Shown here piece by piece: positions 43,342 to 52,889 of a stretch of DNA of 64,000 nucleotides; position 1 is the first letter of the stretch, and every line of letters begins with the position of its first letter. Location of the stretch: contig NZ_UWOP01000001.1 of assembly GCF_900604485.1 (NCBI RefSeq), forward strand, positions 1,940,369 to 2,004,368, in the 5' to 3' direction. Source of the stretch: Enterococcus mediterraneensis. GTDB taxonomy: Bacteria; Bacillota; Bacilli; Lactobacillales; Enterococcaceae. The notes beneath the pieces were generated by a model. That model was not told where the DNA came from. It saw nothing but the letters and a program-made list of their open reading frames with translations, and ran no database searches. Both the position numbers and the translations under genes were made by a program.

Positions 43342-44838
43342 ATGAAACAAATTTTAGGCTTAGATCTCGGAACGAGCGCGTTAAAAGGACTCCTTTTTGA
43401 TGAGGGCGGGAACCTGCTAGCATCAGCAGATAGTGCTTATCCTTTAGATACACCACAAGCTGGTTACAGTGAACAAAATCCGAATCATTGGCAAAAAGCA
43501 GCGGAAATTGTGATGACAAAACTGTTGGATTTGCGTCCAGATATGAAGGATGCGTTGGTGGGGATTAGTTTTTCCGGTCAAATGCATAGTTTGGTGTTAT
43601 TAGACGATGCCAACCAAGTTATTCGTCCAGCAATTTTGTGGAATGACGTACGAACAACCAAAGAATGTCAAGAAATCATGGCAACTTTTGGGGACCAATT
43701 GTTAGCCATTACGAAAAACGTGGCTCTCGAAGGATTTACCTTGCCTAAAATTCGTTGGGTTCAAAAAAATGAACCAGCCAACTGGGAAAAAGTGGCTCAT
43801 GTGATGTTGCCAAAGGATTATTTGGCGTTTTGGCTGACAGGCCGATATTCGATGGACTACTCTGATGCAGCCGGTACATTGTTATTGGATGTAGAAGAAA
43901 AAGTTTGGTCAGCGGCTATTTTGAAACAGTTTGATATCGATGAAGCGGTCTTACCAACACTACATGAATCAGCTGGATTAGTCGGCAAGATAGTACCAGA
44001 ATTGCAATTGAAATTTGGTTTTACCCAAGAAGTAGCGATTTTTGCTGGTGGGGCAGATAATGCCTGTGCTGCATTGGGAGCTGGGATTATTAAAGAAGGC
44101 TTAGCGATGGCCTCTATCGGAACAAGCGGCGTCTTCTTGTCTTATGAAGCAGATGAAACAGTGGATTATCAAGGAAAACTCCATCTCTTTAATCATAGCG
44201 TCAAAGACAAATTGTATGGGATGGGCGTGACTTTGGCCGCCGGAAATTCATTGAGCTGGTTTCGGGATACCTTTGCGCCAGAAGAAGATTTTGCGACCTT
44301 ATTAGCGGATGTGGGGACTGTGGCAGCTGGCTCAGATGGGCTGTTGTTCACTCCTTATATCGTAGGGGAACGGACACCTTATAGTGATGCCAAGATTCGT
44401 GGCAGTTTTATTGGCATTGACACTCATCATCGATTGCGCCATTTTGGCCGTGCAGTTTTGGAGGGCATCACTTTTTCTTTAAAGGATTCTCAACAAATCA
44501 TGGCAGATACGACGGGGCGCCATTTTAAACAGATTGTCTCCGTTGGTGGTGGGGCGAAAAACTCTGATTGGCTGCAAATGCAAGCAGATATTTTCGATGC
44601 TGAAATCTTAACGTTGACTACCGAACAAGGTCCAGGCATGGGAGCTGCCATGTTAGCAGCTATCGGAGCGGGATTATTCCCAGATGCTGAAAGTTGTGCC
44701 GAGGTTTTTGTGCACTATGACAAACACATCATGCCTGATCCACAACAAGTAGCGAAATATGCGAAAATTTATGAGATTTATCAAGATGTTTATCCCCAAA
44801 CTGCACCAATCTGTCATCGTTTACTGACAGAAGAGTAA
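43342..44838 (+). CDS. xylB: Xylulokinase
   Basis: A 498-residue FGGY-family kinase that phosphorylates D-xylulose to D-xylulose 5-phosphate, feeding the pentose phosphate pathway. It starts ILGLDLGTSALKGLLFDEGG (phosphate-binding loop 1), with GQMHSLVLL, ILWNDVRT, the catalytic Asp in AGGADNACAALGAG, and SVGGGAKNSDWLQMQADIF. It follows the GH43 gene by 18 bases and is closed by a terminator. Confidence 0.98.
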   Translation: MKQILGLDLGTSALKGLLFDEGGNLLASADSAYPLDTPQAGYSEQNPNHWQKAAEIVMTKLLDLRPDMKDALVGISFSGQMHSLVLLDDANQVIRPAILWNDVRTTKECQEIMATFGDQLLAITKNVALEGFTLPKIRWVQKNEPANWEKVAHVMLPKDYLAFWLTGRYSMDYSDAAGTLLLDVEEKVWSAAILKQFDIDEAVLPTLHESAGLVGKIVPELQLKFGFTQEVAIFAGGADNACAALGAGIIKEGLAMASIGTSGVFLSYEADETVDYQGKLHLFNHSVKDKLYGMGVTLAAGNSLSWFRDTFAPEEDFATLLADVGTVAAGSDGLLFTPYIVGERTPYSDAKIRGSFIGIDTHHRLRHFGRAVLEGITFSLKDSQQIMADTTGRHFKQIVSVGGGAKNSDWLQMQADIFDAEILTLTTEQGPGMGAAMLAAIGAGLFPDAESCAEVFVHYDKHIMPDPQQVAKYAKIYEIYQDVYPQTAPICHRLLTEE

Positions 44839-44870
44839 AAAAATGCCTCATTGCCTTGAAAGGTAAATAA

Positions 44871-44917
44871 GCCATCGGATAATCAGCAAGTCGGCTGATT
44901 ACTCGATGGCTTTCTTT
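44871..44917 (+). terminator. Terminator after xylB
   Basis: GCCATCG...CGATGGC with inner AATCAGC/GGCTGATT, followed by TTTCTTT. It sits in the 227-base gap between convergent xylB and xylR. Confidence 0.8.
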
Positions 44918-45027
44918 AAAAAAACGATGGAACCGTATTCGTTTGCCCTGGATAGCGGAAGTTTCATGATGAATGGTAGCTAGTAAGCTTGGGACAAAAA
45001 GACTTATAGCCACTTAACATCGTAAAA

Positions 45028-45056
45028 ATTGCTCATGGGTTTCGCCATGAGCAATT
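45028..45056 (-). terminator. Terminator after xylR
   Basis: ATTGCTCATGG/CCATGAGCAAT stem with a T tail on the minus strand. Confidence 0.8.
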
Positions 45057-45065
45057 GGAAGAAGC

Positions 45066-46235
45066 CTACTTTTTAAGCATTCCTAGTCTTAAGTTTTGGA
45101 TTTTTAAAAAGTGGGAAGTAGCCTGGGCAATGCCACCGTATAGCGGGGCATGATCCCCTAACAGGCTCGTCTGAATGGTGATACTTTGCGTAAAACGAGA
45201 GACCATTTTTCGACGTATCCGGGGAAGAAGATCGGGAATTTTACGATAGACAGAGCTATTGACGATCAATAACTCAGGATCTTCTGCCACGATGATATTG
45301 TTTAGGCCGATACTTAAATAGTCAACATTTTCTAGGGCTAGACGGATGGCATCCACATCACCGGCATTATAGGCGGCTGCAAAAATATCAGAATTAACAA
45401 AATCCAAGTCTTTTAATTTGGCAAAAGTATCAAATAACACTCTGTTGGAGGCATATTGTTCGAGACAGCCCTTATTACCACAAGGACAGGATTTGCCATT
45501 AGGGAAAAGCGTGCTGTGTCCTAATTCTCCAGAGAAGCCATGGGAGCCAGATTGTAAAGAACCATTGGCTACTGTGCCAGCGCCAATTCCGCTATGAATA
45601 CTCAGACTGATAATTTTTTGGTAGTCGCCAGTTGTCATAAAGCAGTATTCCCCGACAGCATTAAGGTTGGCTTCGTTTTCTACAAAGACCGGCACACTGA
45701 AAAGTTGCTCTAGGGGTTCTTTGATATCCAAGCCAGACAAATCGTAGTAAGGAGTAAAGGTGATGCGGTTATCGTTGACAATCCCGTGGATGGCCAATGA
45801 AATCCCCACTAGACCATGGGGCGTCACTGGGGCCTGACTTAAAAAATTGGTGATAATGCTTTGAACAGTGGGCAAGATATTTTCGCTATTGATTGGGGTA
45901 TTTTTTCTTTCTTCGAGGCGAATCACTTCCCCATCGAGATAAGCCAACATCCCTGCCACATAGTTATAGCCCACATCAAAAGCAAGCGCCAAACCGCAGC
46001 GTCCATTAAAGTGCAGCTGAATCGGTTTTCGCCCCCCCATCGAACTAGCGTTACCGATACCAACTTCTTCTACGATATCGTTTTCAATTAGGTTTTTGAT
46101 AATTTGCGAAACCGAGGCCTTATTTAGTTTGGTTAAAGTGGAGATGTTGGCTCGGGAAATATTTTTATTTTCAATAATCGCTTTTAGTACAGTCGCTTCA
46201 TTTTGCTCACGAATGTCAAGTTTATTAATAATCAT
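45066..46235 (-). CDS. xylR: XylR, ROK-family xylose repressor
   Basis: A 389-residue ROK-family repressor. Residues about 1-70 are a winged helix (NEATVLKAIIENKNISRANI, STLTKLNKASVSQIIKNLIE), followed by the ROK sugar-kinase-like domain with the Zn-binding cluster CPCGNKGCLEQYAS. XylR proteins release DNA when xylose binds. The ATG at 46235 follows AAGGGGAT; an upstream start at 46283 lacks one. It is oriented to repress xylA, the GH43-xylB unit and the GH39 gene through GTTAGTT-type operators. Confidence 0.93.
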   Translation of the reverse strand: MIINKLDIREQNEATVLKAIIENKNISRANISTLTKLNKASVSQIIKNLIENDIVEEVGIGNASSMGGRKPIQLHFNGRCGLALAFDVGYNYVAGMLAYLDGEVIRLEERKNTPINSENILPTVQSIITNFLSQAPVTPHGLVGISLAIHGIVNDNRITFTPYYDLSGLDIKEPLEQLFSVPVFVENEANLNAVGEYCFMTTGDYQKIISLSIHSGIGAGTVANGSLQSGSHGFSGELGHSTLFPNGKSCPCGNKGCLEQYASNRVLFDTFAKLKDLDFVNSDIFAAAYNAGDVDAIRLALENVDYLSIGLNNIIVAEDPELLIVNSSVYRKIPDLLPRIRRKMVSRFTQSITIQTSLLGDHAPLYGGIAQATSHFLKIQNLRLGMLKK

Positions 46236-46269
46236 GGACAATCCCCTTTTTAAAGTACGTCTTAGAGTT

Positions 46270-46298
46270 AGTATACTGTGCAAATTAACTGATTACAA
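46270..46298 (-). promoter_or_regulatory. xylR promoter
   Basis: On the minus strand TTGTAA, 17 bases, TATACT. GTTAGT and TTAACT half-sites overlap the core, consistent with autoregulation. Confidence 0.6.
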
Positions 46299-46369
46299 CT
46301 GAAAAAAGGGGGATTCATAAGGTTTTGTAACAAATGTTAGCCAATTATAGTTAAAACCACTAGCCAAAA

Positions 46370-46391
46370 TGGTTGTTTTTTTAACTAACTA
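46370..46391 (+). promoter_or_regulatory. XylR-like operator ahead of the GH39 gene
   Basis: GTTGTTT, a short T run, and AACTAAC form an operator-like pair of half-sites related to the xylA operator, about 20 bases before the GH39 ATG. An upstream TATAGT (46346-46351) may be the -10 of the promoter. Confidence 0.5.
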
Positions 46392-46409
46392 TTACGAGGA
46401 GAAGAAAAA

Positions 46410-47891
46410 ATGGAAACTATTCAATTGACAAAAAATATGACAGTTAGCTCATTTCACAATTTTGCGGATGATTGTATTGGTACTGGCCGGATGGGCTTGG
46501 CTCTACAGCGGCAATACCAAGAACAATTACGTCTCGTACAAGAAAAAATTGGGTTCAAGTATATTCGCGGTCATGGCTTATTTAGCGATGACATGGCAAT
46601 CTACCAAGAATACGAAGACGAAACGGGAAAAAAAGTCGCGGAATATAATTTTACCTACTTGGACATAGTGATGGATTTTTATCAAGAAGTGGGTATAAAA
46701 CCCTATTTAGAGTTGGGCTTCATGCCACAAAAACTAGCTTCTGGGGATCAGACGGTCTTTTATTGGCAGGGAAACGTGACCCCGCCTCGCTCATACGAAG
46801 GTTGGTGCCAATTAGTCCAAGCGACCTTACAACACTTAATCACACGCTATGGTCGGGCTGAGGTAGTGACTTGGCCGGTGGAAGTTTGGAATGAGCCGAA
46901 TTTGCCAGGTTTTTGGCAAGATGCTGATATGACCGAATACTTTAAGTTATTCAAAGAAACTTTTTTGGCGGTGAAAGCTGTCGATGACCAATTCAAAGTT
47001 GGGGGACCAGCGATTTGTGGGGTAGATGATATCAATTGGCTACAACAGTTTATGGCCTTTTGTCACGAGGAACAATTGGCGATTGATACGGTGACCCGCC
47101 ATTTTTACACCATTTCTGATCCAGAGACCGCCGGACATTATAGCTATGTGACTTTGCGAGAAGCACAGGAATCCCTGACTGAGTTGGATATTTCCCGTAG
47201 TATTATCGATGACTATCCAGAATATCGTGGCTTGCCGATGCATATTACGGAGTTCAATACGTCTTATCGGCCGGATAGCCCTTTGCATGATACGAATTTG
47301 AACGCAGCCTATATCGCTCAGTTGCTTTCAAGATTAGGAGAAACCAGTGCCTCGTATTCTTATTGGACGTTTGGGGATATCTTTGAAGAAATGGGGGTTC
47401 CCTTCACACCGTTTCATGGAGGTTTTGGGCTAGTCGCCAATGGCAATATTCCTAAACCAACTTTTTGGACCTTTGCTTTTTATAAAAAACTACAAAAGAA
47501 CTGTCTTTATAAAGGGGAACACGGCATAGTAACTTCAGATGGCAAGGAGCGCTTTGCTGGCGTTTTTTGGAATTTAACAGCTGAAGCGATGTCTTTCCAA
47601 CTAGATTTCCCAGAAGAGGTTGAAAAATGGTGTATCACTTCAGAAGTGGTGGATCAACAAACAACCAACCCATTGCAAAGTTGGCATGATTTGGGAGAGC
47701 CAGCCAATTTGAGTGCTGAACAAAGAGCGCTTTTGCAGCAAATTGCTCAGCCAAAAGTGACTACCACGGTCACGTCTAACAGCTATTCATATACTGTACA
47801 GCCTCATGGAGTTCATTATTTCGAGGCGCGGCCAAGAAAGCAAACACCCGATCGAGGCTATGATTATCAACGAGTCTTGGCTGGTAGATAA
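46410..47891 (+). CDS. GH39 beta-xylosidase
   Basis: A 493-residue cytoplasmic GH39 enzyme, which cleaves xylobiose and short xylo-oligosaccharides with retention. Acid/base Glu162 lies in VWNEPNLPGFW and the nucleophile Glu281 in MHITEFNTSY; both are intact. The (beta/alpha)8 barrel (about 1-350) is followed by a beta-sandwich. No signal peptide. It is the first gene of an operon with the downstream GH43 enzyme and lies behind an XylR-like operator. Confidence 0.95.
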   Translation: METIQLTKNMTVSSFHNFADDCIGTGRMGLALQRQYQEQLRLVQEKIGFKYIRGHGLFSDDMAIYQEYEDETGKKVAEYNFTYLDIVMDFYQEVGIKPYLELGFMPQKLASGDQTVFYWQGNVTPPRSYEGWCQLVQATLQHLITRYGRAEVVTWPVEVWNEPNLPGFWQDADMTEYFKLFKETFLAVKAVDDQFKVGGPAICGVDDINWLQQFMAFCHEEQLAIDTVTRHFYTISDPETAGHYSYVTLREAQESLTELDISRSIIDDYPEYRGLPMHITEFNTSYRPDSPLHDTNLNAAYIAQLLSRLGETSASYSYWTFGDIFEEMGVPFTPFHGGFGLVANGNIPKPTFWTFAFYKKLQKNCLYKGEHGIVTSDGKERFAGVFWNLTAEAMSFQLDFPEEVEKWCITSEVVDQQTTNPLQSWHDLGEPANLSAEQRALLQQIAQPKVTTTVTSNSYSYTVQPHGVHYFEARPRKQTPDRGYDYQRVLAGR

Positions 47892-47983
47892 GAAAATTTG
47901 TTTATTTGGATTTGATGGGTTTGAAAATTGGTGTGTGGACCACTAATCAAACTACTCGCAATTATTATATTTAGGAGGCTATT

Positions 47984-49753
47984 ATGAGTTATCAATTATT
48001 GAATTATCAACGAGAAGCTAAAGAAACAGAGCTTTATGATACTCGGCTGGGATTGGCGATGCATTTAGCATTGGCAGATGAATCAGGAGTGTTTCAGCCA
48101 TTAAATCAAAACTTTGGGGTCTTGTTTGCCAAAGCACATTCTTTACCAGATGGGTTTTTAGTAGCAAAAGCCCTTAAAAAAACTTGGATTTGTCAGGGAA
48201 AAGAGAAATTTTACATCATCGGGATTCGGGTAAATGCCGATGGAACGTTGGATGAAACCAGTGTGGGTAGCATTTTAGTTTTTGAAACGGAAAACTTTAT
48301 TCAGTATCAAGAACTACCTTTGCTCCACCTAAGTGAAATGCCTCTGATGGATGTTCAATTGGCTTATACGGATGAAGGGTATCAAATCCGGTGGTTAGAT
48401 AGCTGTGATCAGGCTTATCAAGTGACGACCCCAAGCTTAGATCATGTGGATGAGACTAAAAAGGTTGCCATTCAGTGGCAACCACTTTTGGAAGTAGCAA
48501 CGGATATTGAAGGGGCAATTCCGAGGAATAGTTTGACCATTAGTGAGGAACAAGGAGACTATTTACAAAAAAAATTGATAACACCCCATCATATCGCTGT
48601 GGACTTACCGGATGAAGTCGTTGTTGAAAACATGGAAGAACTTACCACGATGAAAGCAACCTTGCGCTATAGTGATGGCTCGAGTCGCCAAGCCGGAATT
48701 GATTGGTTTGATTTACCAGCAAGTGCTACTGAAAAAGCTTTTGTAGCAAAGGGTCAAGTGCATCAGGAACATTTTTCTTTCCCGATTGCGACTTATCGCG
48801 CGGATCCTTGTATCGGCAAATGGCAAGGGGAATACTACTTTATTGCCACGAATGATTATGATGATAACCGTAGCCTCTATATCCGTAAAGCCAAGACGAT
48901 TGCTGAGTTAGTTACTGCCCAAGAGATGAAGATTTTGGATAGCGAGATGTACCCTGAAATTGCCAATCTCTTGTGGGCACCAGAATTTCATATTATTAAT
49001 GATCGTTTGTATATTTTCCACGGGGCAACACCAGGTCCTTTTGAAGAGGAACAATCCCACGTAATGGCTTTGAAAGAAGGCGGCAATCCCTTGGTGCTAG
49101 CTGATTGGCAGCGACCGCAAAAAGTCGTAAAAGCAGATGGATCGCCTTTGATTACAGGAGGCATCACTTTGGATATGACGGTGATTAAAGATAGTGGCCG
49201 AATCTATGCCGCTTGGTCGCAACGTCAGTTTTTCCCAGTGGACTTAGGTGCGTGGATTTATTTTGCGGAGCTCAATCCTGATCAACCGTGGCAATTATTG
49301 ACAGAACCAGTAGTCTTAGCAAAACCAGATTATGGATGGGACAATAATCATACCTTTGTCGATGAAGGTCCCTATGCCTTGTATCGAGGAGAAGACATCT
49401 ATTTAACCATTTCCGGCGCAGCTGTCGACAGTAGCTATTGTGTGGGGTATCTAAAAGCCAAAGTTGGCAGTGACTTGCTCAATCCAGCGGTCTGGGAAAA
49501 ATCAAATTACCCATTGTTGACTTCTATGAATGTTCCAGGAGAATTTGGACCTGGACACAATGCTTATGTAGAAGATGAAGAAGGCAATATCTGGAACACT
49601 TATCATGCACGTCCAGGTATCGATGCTCCCCGTTCTTCAGGTATCCGGCGGGTACATTTTGATGTAGATGGACAGCCAATTTTGGGAATGACGGAAGCAA
49701 TGGATGTCAATCCTGAGTTATCTTTGGTGCAAGTAAAAGTAAAGGTAAAATAA
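47984..49753 (+). CDS. GH43-like enzyme with N-terminal beta domain
   Basis: A 589-residue protein. Residues about 1-170 are a beta-rich domain with no obvious motif, and residues about 180-260 a short Ig-like strand region. The catalytic propeller starts near 265: base Asp274 in YRADPCIGKW, acid Glu334 in LWAPEFHI, and LDMTVIKD as the third site. This order suggests arabinofuranosidase or xylosidase activity on branched oligosaccharides; the exact linkage cannot be told. It follows the GH39 gene by 92 bases, with AGGAGG before its ATG, and is closed by a terminator. Confidence 0.85.
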   Translation: MSYQLLNYQREAKETELYDTRLGLAMHLALADESGVFQPLNQNFGVLFAKAHSLPDGFLVAKALKKTWICQGKEKFYIIGIRVNADGTLDETSVGSILVFETENFIQYQELPLLHLSEMPLMDVQLAYTDEGYQIRWLDSCDQAYQVTTPSLDHVDETKKVAIQWQPLLEVATDIEGAIPRNSLTISEEQGDYLQKKLITPHHIAVDLPDEVVVENMEELTTMKATLRYSDGSSRQAGIDWFDLPASATEKAFVAKGQVHQEHFSFPIATYRADPCIGKWQGEYYFIATNDYDDNRSLYIRKAKTIAELVTAQEMKILDSEMYPEIANLLWAPEFHIINDRLYIFHGATPGPFEEEQSHVMALKEGGNPLVLADWQRPQKVVKADGSPLITGGITLDMTVIKDSGRIYAAWSQRQFFPVDLGAWIYFAELNPDQPWQLLTEPVVLAKPDYGWDNNHTFVDEGPYALYRGEDIYLTISGAAVDSSYCVGYLKAKVGSDLLNPAVWEKSNYPLLTSMNVPGEFGPGHNAYVEDEEGNIWNTYHARPGIDAPRSSGIRRVHFDVDGQPILGMTEAMDVNPELSLVQVKVKVK

Positions 49754-49760
49754 AGCGTAA

Positions 49761-49800
49761 AAACAGCCTGTGAAACTAAATACTCACGGGCTGTTTTTTT
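49761..49800 (+). terminator. Terminator after the second GH43 gene
   Basis: AACAGCCTGTGA/TCACGGGCTGTT stem followed by seven T residues; it may also serve the convergent AraC gene. Confidence 0.85.
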
Positions 49801-49838
49801 GAATCACGGGTTGCAAAGGATCAATCAAAATCAGATTG

Positions 49839-50702
49839 TTAAAGGTTTTGTTGTTGAAATTGACGAGGAGTCAGCTCAAATTCCTTTTTAAAGGCTTTAA
49901 TAAAATGAGAATAATTAGTAAAACCAGCATCGTTGCAGGCAATCGTAATTGTGGCCCCTTCTAATAAACGCTCTTTGGCATAGAGCAGTTTCCGTTTTTG
50001 GATGTAGGCATGGGGACTAAAGCCGGTATGACGCTTAAATTCCCTAGTAAGGTGTTCGCGGCTAATAAACTGGGCTTTGGCTAGGGTCTCGACTTTGACG
50101 GGCTCTGATAAATGGTCTTGGATATAGTGAATGGCGTGGCGAACAACATGATTTTCTTTACTATTCGTCAAGGGAGTATTTTCTTTTTGCAAAGCTAAAA
50201 AGCGTTGATTGAGAAAAAGCAGAAACTCGTTAAAACATTGGGTATAGCGCAAGTCACTACCATATTCTTCAGAGGCACTATGTTTTTGTAAATCTTGAAT
50301 AAAAGGTCGAACTTCGGTTAAACTTGTAGGCAAAAAATGACTTTGGCGGTTATTGATACGGGAAAAGCATAACGTCAAATCTGTTTTAGCGGAAGAATAA
50401 CGGTGTAAATAAGATTCGTCAAAATAACAGAAAACGCGCTCATAACGGGCAGAAGGTAAGGTTAGCATCATGTGATGGATATCATGATGATGAATTAACA
50501 GGATATTTCTTGGTTGCATATGATAGACACGATCTTCCACGTAGTAATCCACTTCCCCATCTAATAGACAATAGATCTCATGAAAATCATGGTAGTGGTA
50601 CTCTGGTAAAAATGTGATGGGGGTTTCGAAACAGGAATCTTTATAATAAAAATCGAAATCTTTTGAATGAAGATGATCTTGAATCGTTGCTACTGGTTTC
50701 GT
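49839..50702 (-). CDS. AraC family regulator with ACG in place of a start codon
   Basis: A 287-residue AraC/XylS-type regulator: an N-terminal cupin (YHYHDFHEIYCLLDGEVDYY, then HMQPRNILLIHHHDIHH) and a C-terminal double helix-turn-helix (VKVETLAKAQFISREHLTRE and ACNDAGFTNYSHFIKAFKK). The conserved cupin strands lie upstream of the first possible start in the frame (GTG at 50552). The only position that fits is codon ACG at 50700-50702, with AAGGAG exactly nine bases upstream; the following residues KPVATIQDHLHSKDF read as a natural N-terminus. So the start codon looks mutated from ATG to ACG. It diverges from the epimerase operon, its likely target. Confidence 0.75.
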   Translation of the reverse strand, partial: TKPVATIQDHLHSKDFDFYYKDSCFETPITFLPEYHYHDFHEIYCLLDGEVDYYVEDRVYHMQPRNILLIHHHDIHHMMLTLPSARYERVFCYFDESYLHRYSSAKTDLTLCFSRINNRQSHFLPTSLTEVRPFIQDLQKHSASEEYGSDLRYTQCFNEFLLFLNQRFLALQKENTPLTNSKENHVVRHAIHYIQDHLSEPVKVETLAKAQFISREHLTREFKRHTGFSPHAYIQKRKLLYAKERLLEGATITIACNDAGFTNYSHFIKAFKKEFELTPRQFQQQNL

Positions 50703-50797
50703 CGGGGGTCACTCCTTTTTCGCAAGTTTCTCTGATGATATCACATCTAGCATGAAATGGGTCACATTATAGCGTTTTTATTGTTTAAAAATGTACG

Positions 50798-50803
50798 TAT
50801 AAT
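50798..50803 (+). promoter_or_regulatory. -10 element of the epimerase/oxidoreductase operon
   Basis: A perfect TATAAT at 50798-50803, 33 bases before the epimerase ATG. No good -35 is visible, which is usual for promoters activated by AraC-type proteins such as the one encoded divergently. Confidence 0.5.
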
Positions 50804-50836
50804 AGCCGTAACAAAACAAGAAAGAAGGTTCATTTA

Positions 50837-51712
50837 ATGAACAACTTCACCATCACCGGTTTCGCAGATGAAATCGCAAGTGACTTAGATACACAAATCA
50901 AAGGACTGAAAGAAAACGGCATTGCCCATATCGAAGTCCGAGGCATCAATGGCGTCAATGTCAGTGAATTGACGCTGGATCAAGTACTTACTTACAAAGA
51001 AACACTCCATGAAAACGGGATCAAGATTTCTTCCATCGGCTCTCCCATCGGTAAAATCAGTATTGAGGATCCTTTTGAAGAGCATTTAGCGTTATTCAAA
51101 CATGTTCTTGATGTAGCAGTAGCTTTTGAAAGTCCCTATGTCCGGATGTTTAGTTTCTTCATTCCAGAAGGCAAACCTGCCGACGACTTTCACGAAGAAG
51201 TGGTGAAGCGATGGAACCAATTTTTAGAGGTAGCCAAAGATTATCCTCAAATTACCTTGCTTCATGAAAATGAAAAAGACATTTACGGAGATATTCCAGA
51301 ACGTTGTGCCAAACTTTTGACCGAACTGAACAATCCACAAGTCAAAGCGGCCTTTGATCCGGCCAACTTTGTCCAATGTGATGTGGAAGTCTATCCCCAT
51401 GCCTATGAATTATTAAAAGATGAAATTGGCTATATGCACATTAAAGATGCCCATTTCGCAGATCATAAAGTCACACCGGCTGGACTTGGCGATGGGCAAG
51501 TGGAAGCTGTCTTGCGGGCACTTGTGGCAAACGGCTTTACAGGCTTTGCTTCCTTGGAACCCCATTTGTCAATTTTTGATGGCTTTGCGGCGTTGGAAAA
51601 AGAGGGCGTCTCCATTGAAGAAACAAAATCCGATGGTGAAAAACTGTTCACTGTCGCTAGTAATGCATTGAAAAAAATCCTTGTGGAAAACATGGGTCAG
51701 GAGTGGAACTAA
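50837..51712 (+). CDS. Sugar phosphate isomerase/epimerase family protein
   Basis: A 291-residue TIM-barrel protein of the AP-endonuclease-2-like superfamily of sugar isomerases. Metal-site residues typical of the fold are visible: E in LLHENEKDIYGD, D in AAFDPANFVQ, H in YMHIKDAHF and the E of ASLEPHL. It is the first gene of a three-gene operon with two oxidoreductases. The operon may convert an unusual sugar, perhaps a uronic acid or an inositol-like compound released from hemicellulose; the substrate is unknown. Confidence 0.88.
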   Translation: MNNFTITGFADEIASDLDTQIKGLKENGIAHIEVRGINGVNVSELTLDQVLTYKETLHENGIKISSIGSPIGKISIEDPFEEHLALFKHVLDVAVAFESPYVRMFSFFIPEGKPADDFHEEVVKRWNQFLEVAKDYPQITLLHENEKDIYGDIPERCAKLLTELNNPQVKAAFDPANFVQCDVEVYPHAYELLKDEIGYMHIKDAHFADHKVTPAGLGDGQVEAVLRALVANGFTGFASLEPHLSIFDGFAALEKEGVSIEETKSDGEKLFTVASNALKKILVENMGQEWN

Positions 51713-51713
51713 C

Positions 51714-52874
51714 ATGGAAACAGTAAAAATCGGTATCGTCGGCGTCGGTAATATCGGCTCCTTTCATATGCGCAATGTCTTAGGTGGTGAATTAAAAAAC
51801 GCTGAATTGGTGGCATTGTGTGATAGCAATCCAGAAAAATTGGACCGTATCCATGAACAATACGGGGATCAATACAAATTATATGATGATGTGGATAACT
51901 TGTTGGCAGATCCAGAAGTGGACGCAATCATTATCTCTACGCCCCACTATGATCATCCTGTGATTGCCATTAAAGGTTTGCAAGTAGGCAAACATGTCTT
52001 AGTAGAAAAACCGGCTGGGGTGTATACGAAAAAAGTTCGGGAAATGATTGAAGAATCAGAAAAACATCCAGAACTGTCCTTGTCTTTGGTGTATAACCAA
52101 CGGATGAACCCGACTTATCAAAAGGCGAAAGAACTCGTAGAATCCGGTCAAATCGGTGAATTGCGTCGGACCAACTGGATCATCACCAACTGGTATCGGT
52201 CCCAAAGCTATTACAATTCTGGCGGCTGGCGGGCCACTTGGAAAGGGGAAGGTGGCGGTGTCCTCTTAAACCAAGATCCCCATCAATTGGACTTGTGGCA
52301 ATGGATTTGTGGCATGCCGGAACGGATTTTCTCCTTTGCCTATTATGGCAAACGTCGGGATGTGGAAGTGGAAACAGAAGTAACGGCCTATTGTGAATAC
52401 GCAAATGGGGCCACTGGGGTCTTTGTGACAACCACTACGGAAACGCCTGGGACCAATCGTTTTGAAATCGTGGGTTCTCAAGGAATAATCATGATTGAAG
52501 ATGAACAGTTGAAATTCTGGCGGACCGTTACCGATGAAAAAGAATGGAACGATACTTACACCGGCGGCTTTGGCGAACCGGAAGTTTGGGAAATCAAGAT
52601 TCCTGTTGAATTTGACAGCAGCACCGGCCATTTGCGAGTGACGCAAAACTTTGTCAACAATATTCTCTTTGGCGAAAAACTGGTGGCACCAGCGACAGAT
52701 GGGATTTATGGCTTGTCCATTTCTAACGCCATTCACCTCTCTTCTTGGTTAGGCCAATGGGTTGAGTTGCCGATTGACGAGGAGTTGTTCTTGGAAGAGT
52801 TAAACAAGAAAATTGCGGGCTCAAAAGACAAAGATGTGAAAGAAAAAGTCTTGGATACTGAAAATACTTACTAA
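51714..52874 (+). CDS. Gfo/Idh/MocA family oxidoreductase
   Basis: A 386-residue NAD(P)-dependent dehydrogenase. The Rossmann fold opens IGIVGVGNIGSFH with GxGxxG, followed by STPHYDHP and LVEKPAGVYTKKVRE, where EKP is the family signature. The C-terminal sheet contains the catalytic region GGGVLLNQDPHQLDLW with the usual D/H pair. The ATG overlaps the epimerase stop (ATG inside the TAACATGG junction), so translation is coupled. Confidence 0.92.
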   Translation: METVKIGIVGVGNIGSFHMRNVLGGELKNAELVALCDSNPEKLDRIHEQYGDQYKLYDDVDNLLADPEVDAIIISTPHYDHPVIAIKGLQVGKHVLVEKPAGVYTKKVREMIEESEKHPELSLSLVYNQRMNPTYQKAKELVESGQIGELRRTNWIITNWYRSQSYYNSGGWRATWKGEGGGVLLNQDPHQLDLWQWICGMPERIFSFAYYGKRRDVEVETEVTAYCEYANGATGVFVTTTTETPGTNRFEIVGSQGIIMIEDEQLKFWRTVTDEKEWNDTYTGGFGEPEVWEIKIPVEFDSSTGHLRVTQNFVNNILFGEKLVAPATDGIYGLSISNAIHLSSWLGQWVELPIDEELFLEELNKKIAGSKDKDVKEKVLDTENTY

Positions 52875-52889
52875 AAAGAGTGTGAAAAA

